From positions 153,501 through 217,500 of the forward strand of contig CAJNDS010000075.1 of assembly GCA_905221605.1 (NCBI GenBank): a stretch of DNA of 64,000 nucleotides, in the 5' to 3' direction. This document shows, in pieces, positions 23,218 to 34,191 of this stretch. The notes beneath the pieces were generated by a model that made no database searches, was not told the origin of the DNA, and saw only the letters and a program-made list of their open reading frames with translations. Source of the DNA: Symbiodinium natans (Eukaryota; Sar; Dinophyceae; Suessiales; Symbiodiniaceae). Made by a program: the position numbers and the translations under genes. Position 1 is the first letter of the stretch. The number at the start of each line of letters is the position of its first letter.

Positions 23218-23556
23218 CTATTCACGTGGATGAGGAAGAGATGTCGGGCTCTTGAGAGCATTCAGCTGTTGCAGCTGGTATATTGATGTCTGATGTACCT
23301 TCCCGGTTGGCAACTCAACTACTGCAACCGCCCGATTAGGGTCTAGAGCTGCTACGCCAACAGTGCCGCCGGGCGGGAAATAGAATAGACATGGGATAGA
23401 AATATTGACTTTGGGACCGAAGCAGGTTTCAACGGCCGCCTGGCCAGAACCCTTGTTTCCGGTCGAACAGAGCAGGGACGGGAAACCTGATCTTGGCAAG
23501 ACTAATATCGGCTCCTGGCACATGCACGTGTTTTTGCTAGCAGATGCTAGCAGCAT
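23218..23556 (-). CDS. Minus-strand open frame, possible 3' exon
   Basis: The frame reads YFPPGGTVGVAALDPNRAV and VVELPTGKVHQTSIYQLQQL and ends in TAG at 23218. It looks more protein-like than the opposing + frame. It could be a remnant of a mobile-element polyprotein or a real minus-strand exon; no catalytic motif is visible. Confidence 0.3.
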   Translation of the reverse strand: MLLASASKNTCMCQEPILVLPRSGFPSLLCSTGNKGSGQAAVETCFGPKVNISIPCLFYFPPGGTVGVAALDPNRAVAVVELPTGKVHQTSIYQLQQLNALKSPTSLPHPRE

Positions 23557-23784
23557 TCTTTGTCATAGTTGGTTTTGGCGTGGTTTCAATGTATCCTGGT
23601 GGTTTGCATCTTTCATATGACTCTCGCTGCTGACCTTACATACTCTTTGCACTTCTGCCTTTTGTTGCTGTTGATTGCTGTTGAAAACGGCAACCATAAC
23701 ATCGACTCTGCTTCTGGCCAGAATGACGCGGCACTGACAGATGGATCATGTTAGATTTCAAGATTTGCGCAAACTACATATTCA

Positions 23785-23800
23785 CCCCCCCCCCCCCCCC
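23785..23800. repeat. Poly-C run of 16
   Basis: An uninterrupted run of 16 C. The next 100 bases contain a diverged direct repeat (GAATTGCCAAAATGATTTTT at 23821 and AGTTGCCAAAAGGATTTTTG at 23894). Confidence 0.9.
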
Positions 23801-24441
23801 ACCCAAAAGAAACTAACAGGGAATTGCCAAAATGATTTTTTTGCGGGGCTGGGAACAGCCTCCGGATGTGAGCCGGGGAGGAAGGTGGCAGCCAGTTGCC
23901 AAAAGGATTTTTGGCTTTGTCCGCGCGTTTGCGAGCTACCTAGCCTCCTTTTCGTGAAGATGCTGCGACGTTCTGTTCAGTTTGCCCGTTCCGTTCTCGG
24001 GGTTTGCGTCCCCCCCACGCACAGAATACCTCCCCCGAATTCCACCAGATAGCTGCGAAGGAGAGCATGGTGTCATTTCCAACACGGTACAAGAACTCAG
24101 AGCCCAACACAAAGAACAGCACTGCAAGTGTGTTGGGGTCTCTGGGTCACTGGTGATTTTTCCCAAAAACCCTCGGAGGTTAAATTCTCGTTTAGGGGTG
24201 TTTAGGGTACCAAGCAGGGGGGGGCTGCGAAGATTCCTGGCAGTGGCCCGAGCGACACCACGGGGGTTGCAGGACCCCACGGAACGGGACGGGACGGGTT
24301 TTGGGTTCCCGACTCGATCTCGTTCATGTGTGGGGCGCTGTTGTTCGAAAAGCAAAAAAGCAGCAAAGGCACTGTCCGTCTTTGTAGTGCTGTCCAAAAA
24401 GCTTAGATTCCTTCGCGGCAGCCACACTACTAATACTTGTT

Positions 24442-24972
24442 ATGATGTGGAGGTTGAGACTCCGAACACGCGTCCCGCATTCGCAGAACAGTTGGCAGTT
24501 CGATTCTGAATGTCTTGAGCAGGTTAGTGAACTTGCTTCACTTGACGTCAAGGGCTTATTCCCTATCTGTATTGTGGTGGTCTCTGCGAAGTGGGAAGCA
24601 TCGGGAGTCGACAGGTTTGATTTTTTGTTCCAACTCTTCTTGGGCCACAACAAGGAGACAGAATCGACGTCATCTGGTGTTTTGGGCGCGGTCACACTGA
24701 AGGTGGAAGAAATGGCCAAGTCGGCGCAAATACATAACGCAGTTGTGCTACATAACGCAGTTGTGCTTCCATTGATTTCACGCCTACTGTGCAAACCACA
24801 TGAAATTAGCGGTGCATTCTGCAGAATTCCTGCTGGGTACTCACACCCAGCTTCTCTAATTCTTCGGAAGGTGGGTGAAGTGCGACTTGGGGAGAGCAAT
24901 GGGGAGCAATCAGATATTCATGTAAGGCAGGGACAGGAATACTGTATTTCACTCCGTTGTAGGATGTTGTAG
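24442..24972 (+). CDS. Long open frame, possible coding
   Basis: A 176-codon frame reads SECLEQVSELASLDVKGLF, VVVSAKWEASGVDRFDFLFQ and VLGAVTLKVEEMAKSAQ. It contains an in-frame 18-bp tandem duplication (HNAVVLHNAVVL). The codon bias is moderate and no splice sites are needed. The length is near chance expectation, so the call is weak. An upstream exon candidate (AAKESMVSFPTRYKNSEP) lies at about 24050-24130. Confidence 0.3.
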   Translation: MMWRLRLRTRVPHSQNSWQFDSECLEQVSELASLDVKGLFPICIVVVSAKWEASGVDRFDFLFQLFLGHNKETESTSSGVLGAVTLKVEEMAKSAQIHNAVVLHNAVVLPLISRLLCKPHEISGAFCRIPAGYSHPASLILRKVGEVRLGESNGEQSDIHVRQGQEYCISLRCRML

Positions 24973-25171
24973 GCTCTGCCCGCACATGCCCAAGCTTGCG
25001 CGATGTCACATGCACAGGGTCGTAGGTGTTGCGCAGCAGGAATCGCACTTGTGTTTTTCCAACTGCAAAGTAGCGACAGCCCTTGATGCAACCCGAAGCT
25101 GCGAAGTACAAAGCACAAAAAAAGGAATCCTACGCAGCCTAAACCTGCTGAAGCCCTCAACTCTCCTATAG

Positions 25172-25292
25172 CACCCCTTCTGTTTGTGATTTGGGACTCA
25201 TGAGGGTGGACCTCATTGCTCTGGCAGCCTTCGAGTTGCGAGGGAAGCAACCGTTCCAGGACCTCCATGCCTGGGCTTCGAGGGAGCTGAGA
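25172..25292 (+). CDS. Exon, unknown protein
   Basis: After CTCCTATAG the frame reads TPSVCDLGLMRVDLIALAAF, then ELRGKQPFQDLHAWASREL, and can end at a GC donor (GAGAGG|GCTTTGG). GAGGGTTTGGGC follows. Partner exons were not found. Confidence 0.4.
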
Positions 25293-25852
25293 GGGCTTTG
25301 GAGGGCTCTTGTGTTTTGGGCTTTGAGGGTTTGGGCTGTATGGGTGCTGACCTCTACGTGTAACCTGGAGAAGGGCGGTTTTGATCAGTCTCATGTGCAA
25401 GCACAACAAGAAACACAAACACACACACACACACACATGTGCTTGTTTAGTTGGTTGGTGAAAACTGTATGTAGTTTTGGACTACAAGAGCCGACGGCCA
25501 GACACACGCCCAGGACTCAACCTAACCATGCTTTAAGCAGTCGCTGAGTGCCAAAACGGCACACTCAAAAAAAGCACACACAAAGCTTCATGTGAACAAC
25601 AAAGCATCCTATCACACAGCGACCCTATGGCAAGCACTTTATTTTCAATAATCCCACCTTACAGTTTTTGCGGGCATTGTGAGGGATCGCATCTGCGATT
25701 CCGATTCAACATCCCAGGCATTTTGTGTGGGGATCCTCTGAAATGGGGCGCTCTGTAGGATTATTGAATCGTTGAAGTACTGGTCACGAGAGGCCAGAAA
25801 TTAGCATCGCAACCTTCTTCGGATGTTGATTTTGGCTTCCGATTGATTGCCA

Positions 25853-26048
25853 GAAGGTGCCGAGTATTCTACAACCATTTGCCCAGTGCCAGTTTGTGTT
25901 GAGCACGGCTGGCCTCTTGCCGCCGGAGTGGTCGTGGACCCTGATGCACCTGCAAACCAAAACATCCAAGGCAGCATGCGGGATTGCAATGCCTTGGAGG
26001 AACGCCATCAAGTATGGAAGGGCACACATCCCACTGTACAAGTGGTAG
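25853..26048 (+). CDS. 3' exon, unknown protein
   Basis: The frame reads VPSILQPFAQCQFVLSTAG, LLPPEWSWTLMHLQTKTSK and AMPWRNAIKYGRAHIPLYKW to TAG at 26046. Codons end strongly in G or C and Trp is frequent. Overlapping frames on both strands are shadows. The start is not resolved. 26049-26907 is A/T-rich on its left half and shows only a GGAAAATCCGGAAG-type internal repetition near 26585-26640. Confidence 0.5.
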
Positions 26049-26907
26049 AGCCGGAGTTCAATCCTCGCCTTGGGGGCCGTTGTTTGCCAATCACCCGTTG
26101 CGATTACACGGTATTGGGCTTGGTCACTGAGGCGGCCTTTTAAATTTTTAGTTTTCAAAGAGGAATTGAAATTCCGAGCCGTGTTTAAGTTCTTTAAGCA
26201 TGATTTTCAAGCTTTGCACATTTTCAAAGGGGTTTGAAATTTGAAGATTTCACAGACAACGCGGACTCTTTGTTTTAAGCTTGGAAGCATGTGTGGGCTA
26301 TTTGGGCAAAGTTCATATAAAATGTCATTTGGTGTTGTTGCTTGAGTTTAGCTAGCAAGTCATTTGGCTAAAGTTATCACACATTGTACTTCAGGAAGAC
26401 GTTTGCGTCTCCCACTTCAAGATGTCCAGCTTTCCACCCTTTAAGGTTCCGAATTTCCTGGACGGTATGAGTGCATCAAGTTCGCCAAGGCGAAGACTTT
26501 GCTTCCCGATGTCCACCCGCCAAATTTCCAGATTGGAAATGTGGAAACTTAGAGGGTGGAAGTATGACAAGAAGCAAATGTTGAAATTAGAAAATCCGGA
26601 AGGGCAGAGGGGAAAATCCGGAAGTCTGGAATCCCGAGCTCTGGAACTCTAGAAATTGGAAGGCGAAAATCTGGTATGTGCACAAATGGCTCGGGCTTCG
26701 GTTGCCCCAAATCCAAAGCCTTCCCTCCCGGAGTGCTCTCGCGAGGATCATCCAGCAAATTCCTCCTCTTCTCAGGCCGGCCAAGTGCAGTTTCTCTTCT
26801 TGGGGTTGTGGCTTTGGGTATTGTTATCGACCATCCCCAGCATACGTGCACTTTGCGCAGCCTGCAAGTTTCAATAAGAGCCCCCAGACGCAGAGATAAC
26901 CTGGCCG

Positions 26908-27614
26908 ATGCGAACCCTCCTGTCCGCAGTGGTTCTTTCCTTTGAAATCCCTGATCCCGAAAACGATGGAGAAGTACGGCGTGCTTGGAGTCGTTGGGGC
27001 GTTTACGGTTTCGAGGTTTAATGGTGGTGTGTGGGCTTCGGGTGCCTGAAGCTGAGGCTCCAGAAGCCCTAAACACCCTTATGCATCCAAAGACCAGCGT
27101 GCCCGCGAGGTTGCCCAGGGAAAGACCAGTGCGCGGTACTTCCGCATCATCCAGCGCCAGACGGGCGACCCGCAGGATGCCGGGCCATGATGCCTTGTGG
27201 CGTGCAACGTTTCGAGTTCATGAGGATTTGTGGCTTTGTGCCTGACCCATAGACCACATTTTTTATTCCGATCATCCCCACCCTATACAGCTACCTGATG
27301 TGGGAGACGTCCTACCGTGTTCACACAGGAGGGTTCGCCACCCACCCACGCCGCGGCCACGCGCACGCCCACGCGCACCCCAACTCGCGCAATCTCGCGG
27401 ACCGACGCCCGCGCCCACGCGTGCATGCACGTCATGCTGACCTGGGGCTTTGCCTCCCTTGGCGACTTCAAGCAGGACGATAGCACAGGCAAAATGCGCT
27501 TGGGCTCTGCCTCCGTTTGCGTTCACCGCGAATGCGGTGCCAGGTGCCTGCTCCGCAGGCAGGAATGGTGACATCGATGGTCATGTGAATCAAATGTGGC
27601 CGGCCATCCGTTAG
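26908..27614 (+). CDS. Complete four-exon gene, 118-residue protein, possibly secreted
   Basis: Exons are 26908-26989, 27093-27183, 27291-27332 and 27473-27614; the sum is 357 nt including TAG at 27612. Donors are GTCGTT, GCCATG (GC type), GTTCGCC. All phases match. The start MRTLLSAVVLSFEI has a basic residue followed by a hydrophobic run, resembling a short signal peptide. Later segments read RAREVAQGKTSARYFRIIQR, YLMWETSYRVHTGG and AWALPPFAFTANAVPGACSA. The first intron carries GGTTTCGAGGTTTAATGG near its 5' end and GCCCTAAACACCC near its 3' end. No family is recognised. Minus-strand frames across 27270-27807 are shadows. Confidence 0.65.
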
Positions 27615-28009
27615 AAACACCATGGTCCTTGCGTGAAGTCACTGGCCCAGTGCGGGGCGACACTTCTATCCAAGCAACTGATAGAAACGCAAAGCCGAAC
27701 GGTGCACAGCGGCGCAAGGGGGTTTCCGCAGCGCCTCGCGTTAGATGGCCCCGCTCTGCGGTCCATGGTCGAGACTCAAGATGCGTTTTTGAGGCTTTAC
27801 GCATCATGTCGGGGTTGTTGTTGAAGGATTGAAAGACTACATGTTACCACGACACGATCGCCACTTGCAGAGTACAAAGCTGTAGTTGCATGACTGCATG
27901 ACGTATTTGAGTCAAACATCAAGGTTGACCCTGCGGATTTAATAGATCCTTCTTTCTGTTGTTCGCACGAAACTCTGACGGGAGCCCAGAAATGCAGACA
28001 TATGTGTAT

Positions 28010-28062
28010 ATGCATGTATGTATGTACGTATGTATGTATGTATACATATATATATATTGTAT
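28010..28062. repeat. TATG/TA microsatellite
   Basis: TATGTATGTACG units pass into (TA)n, and a short (CA)n lies at 28083-28095. 27615-28282 holds no supported gene; Tyr/His/Ile frames on both strands are by-products. Confidence 0.9.
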
Positions 28063-28282
28063 AGAGAAAGGTAACACGGTAACACACACACACACCAAAC
28101 AAAACCAAAACACTGCGACATACGCCCGAGAAAGTCCACCCCCACCCACCCACCAAATTTCCACACGGTTTTCCCCTACTCGCAATACATTCATATTGCG
28201 GAAAAGGGCAAGTGATCTCTGCTCCAGCCGCGAACAAAGTGCTAATTCCAAGCTATACGCCTTCAGCCTTGAAGGCTAAAAC

Positions 28283-28507
28283 GTGCAGTTACGAAGGACC
28301 AACCGTCTTCCCCGAAGGGAAGATGCTGGGGTGCCGGCCCCATCGAAGAGAATGAGAGCATTCATTATCGAGGGCGTTAAAGAGTGTGATCCGTCAAAGC
28401 AGCGCAATTGGTCCAATTCCTCTCACACTGCGCCTGCAGGCCAGATGGCTCGCAAGCAGGTGGTGATAAATCCCAAGGACCGGGCAGCAATTAAGCTTTG
28501 GACTTGA
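28283..28507 (+). CDS. 3' exon or small gene, unknown
   Basis: The frame reads MRAFIIEGVKECDPSKQRNW, SNSSHTAPAGQMARK and QVVINPKDRAAIKLWT to TGA at 28505. Codon use and amino-acid make-up look real. A start at ATG 28283 or 28349 is possible. GGGAGTTTAGGGGAAGTTTAGGG follows the stop. Confidence 0.45.
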   Translation: MQLRRTNRLPRREDAGVPAPSKRMRAFIIEGVKECDPSKQRNWSNSSHTAPAGQMARKQVVINPKDRAAIKLWT

Positions 28508-28692
28508 GGTCTAGGGAGTTTAGGGGAAGTTTAGGGTTGAGGTTCATTTTCCCTGGTTGGGCTTGAAGTCATTGAAGTCTCGTAGGCTTTATGATTCTGG
28601 AGCCGACACCGGGGTTTGTCAGATGGGGTCTCCTCTCATGGGCCCGCACTTTGCTCAAGTTTGCAAAGCCTGCGAGCCTATCAGCTCCTCAG

Positions 28693-29014
28693 GCGAAGAA
28701 AGCCGACGTGGACACCCTGATGAAAAGGCGCGTGTATTGCCTGGACAGAAAAACCCCCAAGGACACGAAGCTCACACAAATGATTCCAAGCTGGCTGCGC
28801 AGGTTTAGCCCACGATTCTTGCAAGAATCCACCGTGGACACTGGGCTTGACGACGAAGCTGCTGTCTAAGCTGGCCAGCGCGGGCAAATAGAGCTTATCC
28901 CCGATCGTGCAACCTGGTAACCTGAAGCGATTAGAATATACCAAGCCAACGAGGCCTTCAACGATTCGGCGGTGCCGCTGCCGCTGGATGAAGAGTCGGA
29001 CCTGGATCTTTATG
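28693..29014 (+). CDS. Two internal exons, unknown protein
   Basis: Exon 28693-28802 starts after CTCCTCAG, reads AKKADVDTLMKRRVYCLDRK and TPKDTKLTQMIPSWL, and ends at the donor GTTTAGCCC. Exon 28954-29014 reads AFNDSAVPLPLDEESDLDLY and ends at a strong donor GTGAGC. The two do not join in phase directly, so an exon between them is missing from the model. Confidence 0.5.
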
Positions 29015-29210
29015 GTGAGCGACGAACCCAGAGAAGTGAGGTTTAATTTTGGGGGTTTCAAAAAAGGCGCCGTTTAAGGCATCTCTAGATTTTTATGAGG
29101 CACATGGAAGCCTTGGCTTGTGAGGAGGCTACAGGAATGCTAAGCTTGTTTTGGCGTTGGCCTGCTTGGCCGAGTGTTTCCGGCAGAGCCTTCTGTGGCA
29201 GCATTAAGGC

Positions 29211-29590
29211 ATGGGCACTTGGGACAAAGCGATGCTTTGGCCATGCTCCAAGATGCTTGCACTGCGTAAGGCCCATGGACTCATAGTGGAGCACTCGGCG
29301 GAAGGCCTCAGCAGGGTGCAACGCGCATCATTGCAGACTTACATACTCTGTACAGCGGAGCGGTTAGGAAGAGAGAGCACTTTGCTTTGCACCTGTCATT
29401 GTTTTGATTGGGGCGAAGGTGCGGAGCTGCGGCTGCAACCCAGAAGGGCACTGCAGCTACTGCGCCGAGTGATGAATGCATGTCTGCATGTCGTAAAACC
29501 GTTGGCTGCAAATGTACTTGTCTCTGTGCACTTGTGAATGGAGCGCGCAAGTGCGTGGATGACACACGTGAAGACTGCACTTTATGCTGA
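29211..29590 (+). CDS. Exons ending in a Cys-rich tail
   Basis: A frame from 29211 reads MLALRKAHGLIVEHSAEGLS. A later exon from about 29444 (after CAACCCAG) reads KGTAATAPSDECMSACRKTV, then GCKCTCLCALVNGARKC and DDTREDCTLC to TGA 29588. Nine Cys in about 45 residues (CxxxCx5CxCxCxC) suggest a disulphide-rich or metal-binding C-terminus. The link between the two parts is inferred. The function is unknown. Confidence 0.45.
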
Positions 29591-30327
29591 GATTGGCGCG
29601 AGGTCCTGTTTCTCAGGCAGCTGAAGCAATCAAAAATGGCACCCTGAGTCGAAAGTGTCAAGCATGTATAGCTGTGCATGGCAAGCCAATAACAGCAGGC
29701 AGCTTCACAGCAAACGAACCAGTTGCCGTGTGACGTCTCCAAGAGACGCCGCTGCGGCTTGAGCTCAAGTACAAAAGCGTTGGCAGCCCTCTTATTGTTT
29801 ACAGCAGGTGTCTAAAGAGGGTTGCGGGTACAGGAAAGCCATGGTTGTTGGAGAGTCCTGAACTTGAAGCAGACCCCATTTCTCACCATTTGACGGAACC
29901 AAGGCAGAAGCCAGGAACTGGGATCTAGGATTTAGGTTTTTTTTTCAGGTACATGTTTTCTGATGAGCATAACAGCCCACAAGCAGATTAGATAATTGCG
30001 AAGTATAGGTTTGCTGGCTCCCTCACACGCGCGGCTAGCAGCTTCGTGCTTCAGAGTGTTCGGCCACTTCCAAATGCAAACCTGCGCTTAGACAGCCCAT
30101 ACCTTCAGCTAAATTGCGGCGGTGCAGCACATCACACGTTCAAGGTCAACTGGCCCTTATGCCAGCTGATCTTTTCGAAGAGTAGCGCTGAATAACATGC
30201 ACCCGAGCCGGCTATGGTGTCGGCTGAGTTGTGCCATTGGAGTGAACTTCTGCCAGCCAGCTGCAAGCCGTATGACGTGATCATGTGTGAACTCTTGTGC
30301 ATGTGTTTGGCGTGTTTTTTTTTTGCA

Positions 30328-30452
30328 GTTCTAGCTGTTGCATCAAGGATCGAAAATGCACGTCTTCAACTTCGGAAAAGACGAGCGGTCGGGGCAGAGG
30401 CCGCAAGAGTCGTAATCAGAGTTTGCTTACCAAGCTTGGATGTTAGATATCA
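30328..30452 (+). CDS. Exon after a strong polypyrimidine acceptor, frame unresolved
   Basis: GTGTTTTTTTTTTGCAG is the clearest acceptor in the region. All three frames after it are open for 25-40 codons; one ends SRNQSLLTKLGC with TAG, another reads RLQLRKRRAVGAEAARVV. No choice can be made. 29591-30327 and 30453-31251 hold no other supported exon. Confidence 0.3.
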
Positions 30453-31251
30453 CCGCAAAGCAATGCTCGCGCAAAGGCCCAAAGAGAGGACAACAACCTG
30501 GCATGTCCAGCGTTAGCAGGTTAGCAACGAGCAGATGCATAGATCCTTTGTACATGGGGCTAGTCAATGCTGTATGTCAACCATGCTTTCTGACAATAAG
30601 AGCAGAGATGCTGACTGCATCTGCGGCAAGAAGAGAGTTCCCAGTACTGCGGTTAGCTCCTGTAATGCAAACGTTGGTTTTGTAGCTGCCTGAGAGCTGC
30701 TGCACTGACTTGAGGCAAATAGAAGCCCACGAGCTGTTAATCTCACAGGTTGACAGCATGTCTTCTTTAACACGCCTCACCTAGCTGCAGCTGCCGATGT
30801 TCCGAGCTGTCACACGGTCCGTCTTCCAGGTTAGCGGAAAGTCAGCGGGAAAAGTTGTTTGTTTTGCGAAAAGTTTCTTTTCGAGAAAACCAACTTTTAA
30901 AACAAACGGCGCACGCAACTCAGCGAGAAAAACGACTTTTCGCGAAACGTGCAACGTACAAAGAAAAAGAGGCTAGATCGCCAAGCATGCTCGTGGCACC
31001 TGTGAGCGGACTGTGGATTTCTCTCGAGGCCGCAAAATCGCGATCTCGCCTAGGGCGCAGGCGTGTTTGCGCTCGCCGTCCCCGAAATGCCACACTGTCG
31101 TCGCTTTAAGAAGTTCGTTTTAAGGGTATCTTTGTGATAGCATTGAAGGCTTGAGGTGTCAGACTATATGCCGCGACGTTGAGCACCTTCTTCTCGCCAA
31201 AACCACGAACTCACGTCACCAATCACTACGTAGCTGACTAGCTGTAGTTAG

Positions 31252-32103
31252 GGAGGAGGAGGAGGCGGAGGAGATGAGTATGAAAGCGAAACACCAAATT
31301 GTCCGAACCTTACCAGTAGCCCTAAGCTCTGGAAGAGTTTTGCGCTGGTTGAAAAGGACTTCTCCGAAGCCGCCAAAGTTAAGCGCCTGGAAGCGGCGCT
31401 CATCCCGCGAATTGCAAAGGCTCGGGATGAGGCGCTGAGATGGAGAGGATTTAAGGGCTTGTATTAGTTTAGCGTGGGGTCAGTTTTAGGGCAAGGTGTC
31501 ATTTTTGTGGGGGCCGTTTTGTGGGTCTCTATACTGTAGGGCTTAGGCCTCAACTTGGTTTTAAGGTGCACAGGTTGGCGGTTGACTGTCTTGAGTGACT
31601 TTGATTGGAAGAAGCCTGGCACCTCGACAAAGTCTAGGATTGCGAACCCACCAGAAAGGCGACAAATCGGAGGCTGGTTCGTAGAGTTAGACCATGAGCT
31701 CCCAAGGGCGAAAGGTTCCGTCTGCACGTTAGAAGCGTCAGCGCTGCGCCCTCAATCCCACACTAAAGCTCTGAGTTTTGTTTAAGCTCTCGGCTGTGCT
31801 CATTGGAGGTGTGGCATTGGTGGGGACGCAGAGCAAGTCATCCCTAACCAATCAAGTGGGCACAGTCATAAAAGGACACATACAAGGCGAGGGCTTAGGC
31901 GGTTCGGGCGGTCTAGGAGTTTCTCAACCTTTTGGAGCCCCATCACTTCACTTGTTCTGTGACCCATGGCCCTGAGCAAACCCTTCAAGCCTAAGGCAGT
32001 GTTGTCAGCGCCGGGCGAAGCTACGGAGAAGCGCCTTGGCTCTTATGGCTCAACGCTCGCGAGCCGAATAAATGGCACCCCGAAATGCGCCCAGACACTC
32101 TGA
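31252..32103 (+). CDS. Multi-exon gene, unknown protein
   Basis: Exon 31252-31447 starts GGGGGG-Asp-Glu and reads LWKSFALVEKDFSEAAKVKR and LEAALIPRIAKARDEALRW; its donor may be GA (GATTTAAGGG) or an earlier GC. Exons near 31600-31707 (RIANPPERRQIGGWFVELDH), 31788-31885 (LSAVLIGGVALVGTQSKSS) and 31996-32103 (AVLSAPGEATEKRLGSYGST, TGA 32101) follow. The third has a hydrophobic run. Codons end mostly in G or C. The phase between exons 1 and 2 is not resolved. No family is recognised. Confidence 0.5.
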
Positions 32104-32265
32104 ACGCCCAAAACTTGGAAGCCTTTCAAATCCCCTCTAACCCTTCAGCCCTCCAATCCTAACCCCTAGACCCTTGTACCCTAAACCATCTTCCAAGTTA
32201 AATTGGAGCACCGAGCCTGTGCAAGTGCTCCGGCCAGTTTTGCTATTAATCAACAATTAAGATTT

Positions 32266-32372
32266 GGGGGGGGGGGGGGAGGTTGCCCACAGCTTTGGCC
32301 GCTTCGAGGTATGTATACGTATATACATATGTATATATATATATATACACACACATATATATATATATATAG
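32266..32372. repeat. Poly-G run followed by TATA/TATG microsatellite
   Basis: GGGGGGGGGGGGGAGG is followed ~30 bp later by (TA)n with CACA and TATG inserts. A second G-run lies at 32618-32630. No supported gene between 32104 and 33086. Confidence 0.9.
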
Positions 32373-33086
32373 AGGCGGGACTTTTCGGGTCCGTGTTGCG
32401 CTCTCTTTGTCTTTAATTTCCAACGCGTTGCAGTGAATAAAATTAGTAGAAGCAAGCGAATTTGTTTTTGCGATGTGTATTAAGCTATCTGGCTTTGAGT
32501 ATTAACTAATCTTAATTGTAAACGCTTGCGCTCGCCGCCTCGGCAGCCGGGCCGACTCAGAGCATGCAGTATGTGGCGATGACGCCTGGGCCATCGGGGG
32601 GGTCCCGCAAAGTGGGAGGGGGGGGGGGGGGTCCGTCACAAAATTTTGGATGGGAGAAGGTTCGGGGGAAGGAGACCGGATCCAGGTCTGCTTGTTCCAG
32701 ACGCTTCTCGGCAGGAAGCCGAGGCGAATTAGTTCAACGGACCTTGAGGGAAACTCCTTGTCATGCGAGGTTTTGCCAGGATGCCATGCTTGAATGACTC
32801 TTCGCCCTGTGGGATGACAAGCCTAGCCACACATTCGGTTCGGACGACGCGCAGCGCAGCTAAGATTATGATCCTCATGCTTTCCCAGGCCTGTTAATTC
32901 ATAGGATTTTGCTCATGCAGAGTCCTGGGGTCTTTTGCCAATTGCGGGGTGGTCTCCAGTCTCACGTGTAGGTTTTAGCCGTTTAGGGTCGACAAGCGTG
33001 CCTTTTATTAGGAATCCCCTCCCTGCCGAATAAACCCCGTAACCCCCCCCCCCTCATCGATGGGATGCGTAGTGCATACACCCTAG

Positions 33087-33150
33087 ATCGAGGCTGAAGC
33101 GTCTGAAGAAGCTGGCGGTCGCCAGGGAGGACTTCGCCGAGGCCCTTTGA
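33087..33150 (+). CDS. Terminal exon, basic helix
   Basis: After ACACCCTAG the frame reads SRLKRLKKLAVAREDFAEAL to TGA 33148, with every third base but a few G or C. It is amphipathic and basic. Upstream exons were not identified. Confidence 0.5.
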
Positions 33151-33276
33151 AACCGAACAATAGAGTTTGGGCGGTTTAGGATCTCTGAGCCAAGAGTGCC
33201 ATGGCCGAGGACGGAATACGGAATACAGCTTTTCTTATGGGCTTAGTGGCTTCGACTTTCCGTGCCAGGCGGGCAG

Positions 33277-33397
33277 GCTGAAAAAGCTGGAGCTCCACCT
33301 GCAGCTGGAGCAGGCCAGAACGGCAGCTTTACGGGCGGGGCCACCAGGGTTGCGGGTTTTGCTGGGTGAAGCTTTGGGGGTTTCTGGGGTTTAGGAA

Positions 33398-33437
<40 letters not shown>

Positions 33438-34191
33438 CTGTTTGTTTTGTGAAGGAGATTCCAGGAATTCTTTAGGGTCCCGTTTACGGGGATTTTGGCC
33501 CGGAATCCTTAAACACAGACCGAACGGCTCCACTCCAGTACTTTCCGGCACTATGAAATGTTGCATAATTCTCGCTCCACTCCAGTACTTTCCCGAACTA
33601 TGCATGTTGCATAGTTCTCGGTATAAATATTATCAAGCTGCTGCGTCATGTTAGGCTGGGGCTTTGAGCGCAAGTGGGACAATGATATAATGCCCAGAGG
33701 TAGTTGCTGATCGGCGGGTGCCTGCAGTGCTTACAATGGTGTGTATATACCCTCTCTGGCGGCCGAGTTGGGGCCATTCCAAGGAGCGAACAAAGAGCCT
33801 GACTGTAGCCTCTGCAATCGAGCAACCTCACAAAACCCTGCGCCCGCCGACAAACTTTTTCAGTGAGCCACTCTATGTCTTCAATTGTCAGCATGCCGAG
33901 CATCAAATGACCCTGGCCACAGGGCGTAGATCTGCCTCAAGCCTCAAGCGTGAACCCGAAGAGGACCACAGGGAAAGGGAAGTGGACCTCTTGGCATTGC
34001 TGGAAGCCCTTTTGCTGCTGGAGGAGACTATGCAGCAAAAGGATCTCTTCAGAAGCATCTTCAGGCCCTTAAAACCTCCCCACAGAACCGTGATGTGGTT
34101 TGCTTAGGATGTGGCTTCCCCACGGGACCCTGCCTTGGCTGCAGAACTTCACAGCAGCTTCGCTCTGGACTGCAAGCGTCTGAAAGTTTGA
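33277..34191 (+). CDS. Three 3' exons of a helical protein
   Basis: Exons are 33277-33348 (LKKLELHLQLEQARTAALRA), 33942-34041 (LKREPEEDHREREVDLLALL, EALLLLEETMQQK) and 34108-34191 (DVASPRDPALAAELHSSF, TGA 34189). Phases 2 and 0 match across both introns. The second intron uses a GA donor (GATCTC). The product is rich in Leu/Glu and probably a coiled coil. The first intron, 593 nt, holds a 40-base poly-G run and a tandem duplication. No family is recognised; the 5' part is unknown. Confidence 0.6.
33398..33437. repeat. Poly-G run of 40
   Basis: Forty consecutive G on the + strand inside an intron, the longest homopolymer in the window. Its length in the assembly may be inexact because such runs are hard to sequence. 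Confidence 0.9.
33527..33621. repeat. Tandem duplication of about 47 bp
   Basis: CTCCACTCCAGTACTTTCC followed by (G/C)(G/C)(C/A)ACTATG and a TGTTGCATA(A/G)TTCTCG block occurs twice head to tail with few differences. It lies in the same intron as the poly-G run. Confidence 0.85.

Noticed and set aside
27272-27574. 100-codon minus-strand frame
   Set aside because: Overlaps the last two exons and an Arg/His-rich intron of the + strand gene; no splice signals.
28010-28260. Tyr/His/Ile-rich frames across the TATG repeat
   Set aside because: They only reflect the microsatellite composition on both strands.
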